The translations under genes were made by a program, and so were the position numbers. The notes below the pieces were generated by a model, which ran no database searches, was not told where the DNA came from, and saw nothing but the letters and a program-made list of their open reading frames with translations. Below are positions 11,705 through 21,721 of a stretch of DNA of 64,000 bases, piece after piece. The DNA lies in the NCBI GenBank assembly GCA_039619475.1, contig CM077115.1:508358815-508422814 (forward strand), read 5' to 3'. The first letter of the stretch is position 1, and each line of letters opens with the position of its first letter. This stretch comes from Icerya purchasi (Eukaryota > Arthropoda > Insecta > Hemiptera > Monophlebidae).

Positions 11705-12933
11705 GAGCCACGAAATCATTAATAAATGATACGGAATAAATGTCTCATTCCTCATCCCGAAAACTTGAAACAGGAATATATCGCCGAGACTACTCCCGCG
11801 ACTGCATCAGCTTATCAACACCTTTTTTTCTCATTGAATCTCTTTTTACAAAAGTAATCTTAGAACATAGCCCATGATTGGCACTGGAAAATTTTTATTC
11901 AAGCAAGCCTCAACGATGCCAAAGCCAATTCTGTACGTTTACAATGACACAATATCATCTTTTCCACTCCGAAGATGGGTAATAGGTCGCAAAGAGTCGT
12001 GCTCTAATGTCCTTCGTAATAACTGCGGAACATACTAGCATTGCTCGACACGATAATATTCATCTGACCCCTGCTGAAGAAATAAATTTACCGATTTTCG
12101 ACAAAAGTTCTTCGCAAAACTTAAAAGAAAAAAAAACAAACTTGAAATACGGCAAAAACATGATACATGCTTCCTACTACAGGAAAAAGGGCCAAAAAAA
12201 AATTAACGGTGATAATTTCCGATGGCTTCGAAGGGCTGATACCGTCCATCACTCTCGAAATTTTGTAAACCCATTATAGCCATTCCGGAATCATTACTTG
12301 AATCAAGTTAAAATAAACAGACACCAATTTCATTCTTAAACGCGTCCCAAGTAAAAAAGAGTTGCTTTCGATAATTCGTTAATTGTAAATATGCTGAGAA
12401 AACGCTTCCCTGAATTTTCTAAAAGTTTCTTTCTCTACACTACGCGAAATAAACAAAATCTTAGCGGCTACCGAAAACATGGAGACTGAAGAAACTCTGC
12501 ATAAAATGAGATAAACTTCCCATAGAAATTACGCAGGTCCATAAAGGACATTATACATTTATCTTGTTTCGGGCAGAGGAAAGTTTTGGATTCCATTAAC
12601 TTTTTCTTTTAGCATCAACCGGATTGGATGATATCCTAAGAAATCGAAATCACTTCTACCAAATTCACCACTGTTATACCAGCTAAGGCAAGTGTCTTCA
12701 AAGTGATTCGAACATGTCCAGTCCGCTCGAAATGGAACTTCGCAATGATGATGTCCGTGTACAATATAATAAAAAGAACTAATACCGCGGACTCGACAAT
12801 ACACTCGACGTCTTAAACAGCTATATGCTAATGCAAGAGGAAGCTGCCATATTAAACTTTGAACATTGCCCTTCGAAAACAAAAACGGTATATTTTTGCA
12901 AGTCCCCATGTAAAGAGATTTGCACGAAATTCA
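11704..12933. other. No gene recognised
   Basis: Short ORFs only (90 residues plus at 12007-12279, 116 residues minus at 12559-12909), without recognised motifs. Confidence 0.5.
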
Positions 12934-12941
12934 CTGCTGAA

Positions 12942-13315
12942 TAGTGAAACGAACTGATTAAAAGAACTGATTCATGAAAAAGAACTGAAAGAACTGATTT
13001 ACAAAACTTAAAAGAACTGGTTCTGTATGAACTGTTTCGGGTGAAACGTGAATGAACCGAATGAGCCGGAGCGAATAGCCCGGACAGATAAAATAAAAAT
13101 GATTACTAAAATCACATTTTTATCTCATTCGGTTCGGGAGATATAGTCCGGACAGATAAAATAAAAACGATTACACAATCGCTTAGTGTAGTAAGATTTG
13201 TTTACATGTAGATCTAAAAGATTTTCGAAAACAATCAGTTCTTTGGGAACCGGGTCTTTGAATCAGTTCTTTATAGTGAACTGATCCGAAAAAAGAACTG
13301 TAAAACCCATCACTA
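12942..13315. mobile_element. hAT-type MITE, 374 bp, 8-bp TSD
   Basis: The element begins TAGTGA and ends TCACTA (6-bp terminal inverted repeat). It is flanked on both sides by the exact 8-bp direct repeat CTGCTGAA (12934-12941 and 13316-13323), the TSD size of hAT transposons. The subterminal regions carry many copies of AAGAACTGAT on the left and the inverted CAGTTCTT on the right. Inside is an imperfect direct repeat, CGGACAGATAAAATAAAAA, at about 13081 and 13150. There is no coding capacity, so it would need a hAT transposase supplied in trans. The repeated GAACTG motif is a plausible transposase-binding array (inference). Confidence 0.88.
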
Positions 13316-13323
13316 CTGCTGAA

Positions 13324-15450
13324 TGTATAAGACGAGTCACTGTGAAATTTATAAAAAATTCGACCAGTTGAAAGCGCCTAATCCAAAACAATAATTTTAT
13401 TTACCTCGCTAGAGTCCGAACAAAGACGAATCTGACAATTCTTCTTAAATATCGTTATGACCGGTAACATATACTACTGATTAATACTCCTTTTAATATT
13501 TCCGAAATTTTTGTGATGGAAATCGCACAGCAGTCGAAACGGAACATCTCGTGTTTTCGCACCGAGAAGTGTGCGAAGGACTGCAAAGAAGAAAATACTT
13601 TCGAAGCATCACGTAAGCTATTTAACGAACTAGAATGAAATTTTTTTCTAGAATATTCTTTTTTGCCTCCACGGGAGGCTCATCGAGGTTCTCATACAAG
13701 GGAAAAATTTCTTTTTTCTTAGACTGATTTCGCTGAGAGAAATTGAAGGTGATCGTAAATGTTGTTAAAACATAAAGATAAACGAAACACGTTGAAATTT
13801 ATCGCAGCTTTATAACAACAACCGGAATTGCTGCCCAAGATAGGGGATACATTTACGTTTCTTACAACAATGGTACGGACATCAACATCACCTATAGAGA
13901 TGTGTGTTCGCATACAATTGAATCACTTGGGCTCAAAATTTTCAAATCCCAGTTGACAATTGCCCTTTATTGGATCTCTTCGTCGTCTAAAACAAAAATT
14001 TTATACCGCTATACATTTCAATCCAAAAATTGGCACATAGATGAGAATTTTTACTGTTCGATAATTTGACGTATTCGCCATAAGTGTTTAACGTTGTGCT
14101 CGTGTCGCACTACTGTACACAAACGCGTTATTCTCAGGTACGAATGATAAATTATTTACAACGGACGGACGTGAATTAGCCTAAAACTAATCCGCTAACG
14201 AGATAAATGTAGGAAAGAATGGAATAGAAATAAAAAGTTGTTTTCATTAAGAAATTCTTGTTCAAATGTGTGTGTGTGTGTGTGCGCGTGTGTGTCTCGG
14301 AGGATATTTTAGACTAAAACTGAAAATAATTCGGGAAGTTAAAGTATCGAACAAGAAAAATAAAGGATTCTATTAAAAACAGTTATTTAGGAAGAGATAA
14401 TAACGTAGCAAGAGGAAGAGAAATATGAGCCAGGATAGGAATTTTATTGGAGCAAAGAGTTCCGAACGGCCGCTAAACGAAAGAGATGTAGAGTTGAGCA
14501 ATGTGTTTGGGAGTCGTTTTATGAGGAGAATCAACGCTGGGAATGTCGAGCAAGATACCGGGGGTATTCAGCGAAAATGGTTCGAGTGAAAGAACACTCA
14601 GTACCTTGAGGCGCCTGATACACAAATTTTGAATCGTATCTGGTTTAGAAAAGAGTAATTTTAATAGGCTACCACCGGGTAAATGAAGGAGCAGTAATGA
14701 CATTTCGAACGGACAATTAACTTTTATAACATAATAAAAATATAGAAATCTCCACTTTGAAGTTTACGTACATTAAGTATCCTGCGAGTAAATTTACGAT
14801 GGTGAAGCTTTAAGTAAAATTTCGAATTAATCTGGAAAAAAAGCTACATATTTTAACAGACTTCTCTGCTTCTTCTACAGCATCGGTTGCTGACATTTTT
14901 ATACAATATTAAATGTTATTTATTTTTGAAATTTTCATTAATTTGTATAACGAAAAATGAGAAATAATAAATTGATCGTTGTTAAACTAAAACACGTCTA
15001 TATATACATTAGAATCGTTTTCGAACTTTACAAAATGTAGTTCAAAATAAATTACACATATAAATTATTAGCAGACGATAGAAATAATAGGTAGTATAAC
15101 GTAAACTTGCTCTGTTCCATGAGCTATAAAACAAATTTTTAATTTTTAACCTACCTTATGATAATTTGTACCGAAAGAACGTTAACAACCACCGTGTTAC
15201 TTTACTTTATGTCGGAACTACTCAGAATAAATCAGTTCTTTCGACAGGAACTATAATTTAGTTACACAAATATATTTATATATATATATTTTTTTTTTAA
15301 TTCTCCCCCTCACCTTTTTCATATGCGCCGTTTATAACTATTAAGGTCATTACAGCATATACATGGAGGTAACTTATATGTGTTCGGTCAAACCACTCGT
15401 TCTAACGAAGGCTATGACCGTTCTGACGTTAGTTGTAGTATTTGTCAGAC
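13324..15450. other. No gene confirmed; TG microsatellite inside
   Basis: Mostly AT-rich with no recognised gene. A (TG)n tract interrupted by CGCG lies at about 14266-14296. A minus-strand ORF at 14473-14703 contains DTIQNLCIR, which faintly recalls LINE sequence between RT and RNase H, but the support is too weak to call. Confidence 0.45.
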
Positions 15451-15454
15451 AATC

Positions 15455-16240
15455 TTGTATGTTATTAGCTATATTGCGTCTTGAACGTGGCGAACTTTGG
15501 GCACGTGAGAAGAATGTGTGGAACTGTCGGTATACCAGCCTGGCCGTAGAAGAAGCACATCGTTGGAGGCGAAGATTTGCTAATTATATGACCGTGTGAC
15601 ATAGTGACGTGGCCGATTCGCAGCCGGCTAAGACTTTTAAAATCATGCCGGGATATTCCCTCCGGTAACCACTATGGTTCGACTGTGGGTTTAATGTTTT
15701 TTAAGAAAGTTGTCGTAGCTGTCCATTCTGTTTTCCATTGGTTCTCGCACTTCTTTAGAAAAATATGCATCATCGAGGATGGTGGGTCCGCGTCCTCTAG
15801 CATTGGCGAGGACAACGCTGAGCGCGCTTCCACATCGACCCTCTCATTACCAGGTACCCCGATGTGTCATGTGTCCAGGGACCCATATGAACGCCACGCG
15901 ATTGTTCGTTTGGTTTAACTGATTTAGAAAGTAGTGTATTTTCAATATTAGCGGGTTGCTACATTTTTGGTTTTGCAGCATGCATAACGCCTGTAGGAAA
16001 TCGGTAACTATGAGAACTTTTATAGATTTGTTGTAATCCGTGGCTCTGGAGGCAGTAAGAAATTCCGTGCAGTTCTGCGTCCAATGCATCACAGGCATCG
16101 TTAAGTTTAGCTTGATGTGAGATACCCTGCCTCACGAAAGCCCAGGATGCCGGTAGTGGTCCAGCTTCGCCTTTTCCCTTAGCTCCATCTGTGTAATATA
16201 CTAGGTGGTCCACGTATTTGTTAATTGCTCTGGCTGCCAT
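15455..16240 (-). pseudogene. LINE RNase H and C-terminal tail relic (I/R1-type)
   Basis: The minus-strand frame from 16240 has YYTDGAKGKG (first catalytic Asp) and DALDAELHGI (Glu). A second frame continues with LIVTDFLQAL (Asp) and AFIWVPGHMTHRG, where the usual GNExAD is lost. Further down, at about 15490-15560, it reads MCFFYGQAGIPTVPHILLTCPKF, a CCHC-like tail with one Cys lost. This is the order of the C-terminus of I/R1-group LINE polymerases, with RNase H after RT. No RT sequence is recognised upstream, so the copy looks 5'-truncated. Several frameshifts are present. Confidence 0.75.
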
Positions 16241-17182
16241 TTCTGCAGAACACTGGAAATTAAAAATATCATAAGTACTTAAAGTGTTCGGAAAAATTAA
16301 AGTTCATCGCTTTAAATATGTGTCGAAAATATACTTGTAGGTTTACAAATCAAAATATTTCTCTCTGTAATATAAGCTTTAAAAATCCTTTAAATATGTG
16401 GAAAAATAAAACGTTCAAGTTTAAGAAAGAAAAAAATTTATTTACGCATTTTAAAAAGAATCTATAGCGCATTTAGAATTATTATTATCCTTACCGAAAA
16501 CAATAAAATAATAATAAAAAAAGAAAAAAAAAAATCGTTTCTCACCGAAACAGCCGAAATTTTAATACGCCTAATATTGATAATGCGGAACAAAGTTTAA
16601 TTTGCGGGAAAAAATTAAAAAAAATAAACCGCAGCACTCGACGTCTATTCATGGCAATCTGAATATATTTAGAAAAATAGAGAAAACAAAATAAAAGTAA
16701 AAAAAAGAAATTCAAAATAAGCGCTAATAATTAGCTTTTTTTTTTTTTTTATTTCACCATGAACCCCGTGTTTAACTACATAAGTTATTATTTTTTACTT
16801 TTTTTTTGAATATAAATGATGTATTTTTTTAAAAAATGTGTGTATAAAGGTGTAGGGAACTAGTGTGTTTATATCAGGAATGAATACATATGCATGTTTA
16901 GCTGAAATAAAGTATTAATAAACATAGAATCGTGGGCGTGTGGTAGTTTCCTGCAAAATATACTTAAACTAAGGTGGTAAAAAGATGCAAAACGTAGTCC
17001 CTCTATTCACCAAGCGTGTGTGTTGATAGATGAGGTTTTTTAAGTATAACTTTATGTGCAATGATTTAATGCTCTTTGGCTATTTACAGGAAGTGCGTAA
17101 GATAGAAAAACACGATGAACTACATAAATTATTATGGCATACGACAATTATTAAAGGTTAAATAACTTGGACGATCTGTATC
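16241..17182. other. No gene recognised; A/T-rich
   Basis: Runs of A and T (about 16508-16533, 16735-16751, 16796-16807) and no recognised coding sequence. Confidence 0.5.
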
Positions 17183-17400
17183 TTTTTTTTTTTTAAATGG
17201 GCTCGGTGTTAACACTGACCCAACTACATGGACTTAGATCACCTACTCAGATTCTGAGGCGATCGGAGATAGAAAGCATAAAGGAAAGAAGGAGGGGAAT
17301 AACGGCTGGAGATGGGAAAGAAAAGATAAAGGAAGCATTGAAAGGGGTAGGAAGATCCAACGCCAAAAGTTCGGCGTATAGATGAGAGCACTCATGTAGC
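17183..17400 (-). mobile_element. Family A-like LINE 3' end, inverted partner of the 11.6-kb copy
   Basis: On the minus strand the sequence runs to GTTAACACCGAGCCCATTT and an A-tract (T-run 17183-17194 on the plus strand). About 74 bp next to the tract differ from the copy at 11.60-11.68 kb by one base. A further 130 bp upstream keep a faint resemblance to the family A C-terminus (hydrophobic, Phe/Leu/Pro-rich). The left limit is approximate. Confidence 0.7.
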
Positions 17401-20280
17401 TACTGAACTTTACCTCTTCAACGGGTTTTTCAGTGCTTTGTTATATATTTCCCGATTTATCATAGAGCAGCCAAAAAATATTTCTTTCTTCAAAAAGATG
17501 TCCAATCATTTCGCGTTTATAAATCACTAGTTTCTAATGCTCAAGATCTACTAGCGTAGGGCATCTACCGCGCGATATGTGCACACTAATAAACAAATAC
17601 TTTCAACGATAAGGCAAAAACTTAACGTCGATACTAATTATACATTAATACAAAATTCTAATATCGCTCTGGTAATTCATTAATATTATAAAGTTTAACG
17701 ATTGTGCGATATGACTGCGTATATGTTTAGGCACATCAAGTTATTAAAAAAAAAAAAAAAAAAAAAAAATCCACTTTTCCAGGCGAATAGTTGCACGCCT
17801 ACTTTATACTTTTTTTAAATATAGGGGAGTTGCCCCCCTCGCCAAAAAAAATTAAGAATTTCCAAAGTACCTGCACTATTTGTACATAGATTACCGATAA
17901 AGATGGGGTATAAAGTATTGATGAGTGTAATTTTCCGAGATTCCAAAAAAGGTTCTTTCCCGTATTATGTAATATTTTAAAATCTTAAAAAGCCTATATT
18001 TTTCCGTTTACATTATTGTAATATAAACACATTCCTCCGTTACTATATCATATAATAATGGTCATTTTCAATTCTAAAAATGCAACAATTAATTACCCGT
18101 CTTCAAAATCATCAAAATAAGTCGTTCACGGTCACTTTTAAGGCAGAAAATGATGTTTCGAGGATGCTAAAGATCGCGAATGGCCGAGCAACAGAGGGAT
18201 AATTGTTTTTGCTACCTGTGTGTCTGTTTGTTACAGGTGCAATAGTATGAAATTTCTTCATTGTAAATTTATAATATTCATTAAAAAGTTATATTAGAAG
18301 GTGTGATTCCGACAGTTACAGGAAAACATCGCAAGAAAACGGAAAATGATGAAAAGAAGCATAGGACTCCAGTAATATTACAACGATGAAAGAAATAATA
18401 AATATTTAACTGTTTCTTCAGAAATAGCAATACGAGAGTAGGACGGAGAAGAAGATATTTGGGGAAAAGGTTGACTGGAATTCGGCAAAAAAATTAGCCG
18501 ACAGGTTCGTAGCAATCCGTGACGTATTTGATTGATTCCAGTGAGGCGCATAGGGACCATCCTGCAGGTGATACATATAAACGTAATTTTTAGTTTACAA
18601 CTGAGAATGAATACAACCCGAAAGAGTCATAGAAATTTCGAACGCAGTACAAAAAGTTATCTTTTAGCTTCTAGTTCAAATTTCGTTAATGTGAAGCAAA
18701 AAATTGAATAGAAAAATACGTGAAAATAAGCGACACGCCACTTATACCCAATGACTCGGATGAATGAATGGAAGTTTGAAAATGTATCTAAGGCGACAAA
18801 CGGCAAAGACATCTTCACCGCATTCGTGAACTGTCGAATGGGATCCGAAATAAAATTCTATCAACGGACTCGAAGAAGCTGAACATTGTTCTTTAATTGT
18901 AACGCGCAACGTGCTGTAGCTGTAATTCCCCCGGTAAGCGCGAAGGAGTCGGCAAAATGTTTTTGCGGTAGAACTTTTACAAACAGTGAACTAAAAAAGT
19001 GGCTGGACTGATAAGAGCAGAGAAGAAAATCAGCGTGGCAGATGTAAAACGTTTTCGTTTGTTTGAATTAGCGACAGCCTACATTAGCGGCCTCACTATT
19101 TTACGTGTCAACAATGGATTCGAACGGAATAATAGACGAGTTCGGCAGACTGGAAATGAGCTATTAACGCATTGCGATGATGGGGAATTTTAGAATCATC
19201 GGCAGCGGCAGATTTCCAAGCTCGGCCAATTAGGGCGTGGTAATGCGACGTCCAGCTCTAAAAACTGGCGCACGGAAAGCCGGAGAGCGCCGAAAGTTGC
19301 GAAAGCTCCGAAAACAACATGATTAAAGTTCGCGGAATATTGTAATGGGGCGAATCGTGTGCGCGTGTGCAACGTAGCCAATGCTAATGTGTGATCCGGT
19401 TTGAAAGGTCAGACGAGGACCGTCGAACGAACCGGCACCCACTCCATCTTTGATATATGAGCTTTTGATAGTTGCATGTGGCGCGCAGCCTCAACTGTAG
19501 ATGGCTAAAAGCGCGCCGCAGCCCTTACAATGATGGCTCGCTTCTCTTTATCAATGCCGTTCCAGTGCACGACGAAAATGCCATCAAAAACAGACTTTCG
19601 CCTCTAATAACCTACACTGATTTTGCAGCTCCTGGTCCATCTTCGTCCAACTATGCGCCTGAACCCGACCTCCTCGTCGTCTTCGTCAACTTTATTCGGC
19701 GCAGCTTTGTTTGCTTATCCGCCGCTGTAGACGGAACGCCTGTGTATGTGCACATATTCGTCCATCTTCGTTTCGCTGCGACCGTAAAAACATTTAAATC
19801 CAGACATCTGCTGATTTTCATTATCCATATTACCGGCATTCGCTTTCGGCGAATATTTGCGAAACGGCCCTCCACCATATTTACCGAATTCGCATAAAAC
19901 CATTCCCGACATATCGGCATACTGTATTTTCCTTTCATTTAACTGTGCCCATTAATTCTTCGAATATTTTCGCTTTCAAAAGCACGACATTGCTTCAATC
20001 GAACCGTTCACGTTGAAGGTTAACGCACACGCTGATAATGCTAATGACGAACTAATGATAACATTTTGCAAACATCCTCTTCCGTTCCTGGCTAACTTTT
20101 TATTATTCTCACGATCTGCTCAAAAACCGGGCAGCTCTATTAGTTTTTTTTTATGATCGTAACGTGTCTGTGACCGTGAACTTAGGGGGTCGCGCAAAAA
20201 TTTCTAATTGTATAAAAATCACTCTTAAAGTAAACTTATTTAGGTATTTATTTATGTAACTATTTTATTTTTATTTTTAA
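17401..20280. other. No gene confirmed; GC-richer block at 18.9-20.0 kb
   Basis: There is an A-tract at 17746-17769. The part from about 18.9 to 20.0 kb is clearly richer in CpG and GC and has ORFs on both strands (141 residues plus at 19472-19897, 95 residues minus at 19651-19938). None has a recognised domain. It could be an unrecognised exon or a regulatory region, but nothing in the sequence proves either. Confidence 0.4.
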
Positions 20281-20432
20281 ACTACTGTAGCGTAGTGGGT
20301 TAGGCAATTTTGTTCAGGCGGCACATTCGTATTCTGTAAATTAACAGTATAAAGATGAATTCCTCGCGCGCTAGGTTAATGTGCACCGTGTTGACGAGCC
20401 CAAAAATAAATAAAATAAAAAAACAAGGCCCG
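20281..20432 (+). mobile_element. Candidate tRNA-derived SINE with family A LINE tail
   Basis: TAGCGTAGTGG at 20288-20298 fits the tRNA/pol III A-box consensus TRGCNNARNGG. About 27 bp on, CATTCGTATTC (20324-20334) is a weak B-box-like match. The unit ends GTGTTGACGAGCCCAAAAATAAATAAA and an A-rich tail. GTTGACGAGCCCAA is the 3' terminus of the family A LINE (50.98 kb copy). A tRNA-like head joined to a LINE tail is the structure of SINEs mobilised by a partner LINE. The head is decayed and is seen only once here, so the call is tentative. Confidence 0.5.
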
Positions 20433-20659
20433 ATGATTTATTTCGAGCATTCGGGATTGCGGCAAGAAGCGACTTCGTCCTGATTTAAATCAGTTTCGGC
20501 GTTAAATTCGCTCGAGTCTGCCCGTCGACAGGGAAAGGGGTTCGTAGTAAGCAACCCCGAACGATTGGGATAGAAATTAAATGGCATTTCCTTTTGTTTC
20601 TACTCTCGAGCTGTTGAAGATGATAAATATAAAAATAGCGGGGTAACAGAATAAACAAA

Positions 20660-21350
20660 AGATGATTGTAAATTCAAATTCAAATTATATGTCTATTTAA
20701 AGACGCTCGCCTTCTAGATGTCATTTGCGTCTACTATACATTACAATTTAGATGGTTACAGATGATTTTATAGTATCTAAACGGAAAGTTATATCTTCTA
20801 TAAATTTACACACGTTACGAATCTAAAAACAATAATTACAAATAATTTTACAACACTTAAAAAGTAATATGTCTTCTGGAATATAGCTTTTAAGAATCTG
20901 GAAGTACTTTGTACTGCAGCTTCATCGTTACTAAGCGCCCCTTCCATAGTAATTCTTCTTCTTGTGTGTGCGGATGAAAAAGCTTCTTCATGCTCCTAGT
21001 TGTGTTTTTGACATACGGAGATGACATGGTCAATGGACAGACTTTGAGTACCACAAAACACACATGATGGTAGAGGGGTTCTCTTTGCAGTAGGTGTCCG
21101 TTTGTTAGTTTTGTGTGGCCGATGCGGATTCTGCTTAATACAATCTCTTCTCGCCTGTTTGCACGGTGTGATGTTTCCCAATGTTCCAGCTTTAATTTTC
21201 CGTAACTTGTTATTCGATTAGTTCTCCCATATGTTTTTAATGGCACCCTTGATTGCGATCATTGTTTATTTTTTTGCATTTAATAAGTTTTTTTTACGTG
21301 CTGTTGAGGTCTATATAATATCAATCAAAGGGCGGATTTGTAAAGGTGAT
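20660..21350 (-). mobile_element. Family B I-like LINE, 3' fragment
   Basis: On the minus strand the last part of an I/R1-group polymerase is visible: ITSYGKLKLEHWE, then IRIGHTKLTNGHLL, then CVFCGTQSLSIDHVISVC (CCHC tail, C-x2-C-x8-H-x4-C, intact) in a shifted frame. A 3' UTR of about 250 bp follows, containing the GCGTC...ATTTGCGTCTACTATACATTA region, and ends in AATTTGAATTTGAATT. The copy at 42.54-43.19 kb matches from AAATCCGCCC to the same tail in the opposite orientation. The common 5' start of similarity near 21345 may be the truncation point or the limit of what can be aligned by eye. Confidence 0.75.
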
Positions 21351-21721
21351 TGTAGAAGAGTACTATTTTAAAAATGACAGCAGCATTTTAAGTGGTGAAA
21401 ATTTAATATCTTAAAAGAAATTAAAGGGTCAATGTGTAAGATTCAAATTTGCGAAAAGATCTTATTTAATCGTTTTTAATTTGTCCCTATTTTCACTAAA
21501 AATCCCGCAGATTGCGCTTAGCGCCTTTCCTAAATATTTATCATTCTTTTTTCGAAAGACATATACTCAAAGCCGTTTGAATGGACCGTCAAAACTGAGG
21601 TCTCAGTTCTACATCAATTTTCGGTATTTCCACTTAACAATACTTTCTTAACACTTTTGCTTTTGTTTCAATATTATAGTGTATAATTTTTCGCCGTAAA
21701 ATTCGTAAACTAACAACGTTC
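21351..21721. other. No gene recognised
   Basis: AT-rich spacer between the family B fragment and the RTE 3' end. No feature seen. Confidence 0.5.

Noticed and set aside
14473..14703. Minus ORF with DTIQNLCIR resembling LINE post-RT sequence
   Set aside because: The match is one short motif without neighbouring blocks.
19472..19897. 141-codon plus-strand ORF in a GC-richer block
   Set aside because: No domain recognised, and an equally long antisense ORF overlaps it. ORFs of this size are expected where stop codons are rarer.
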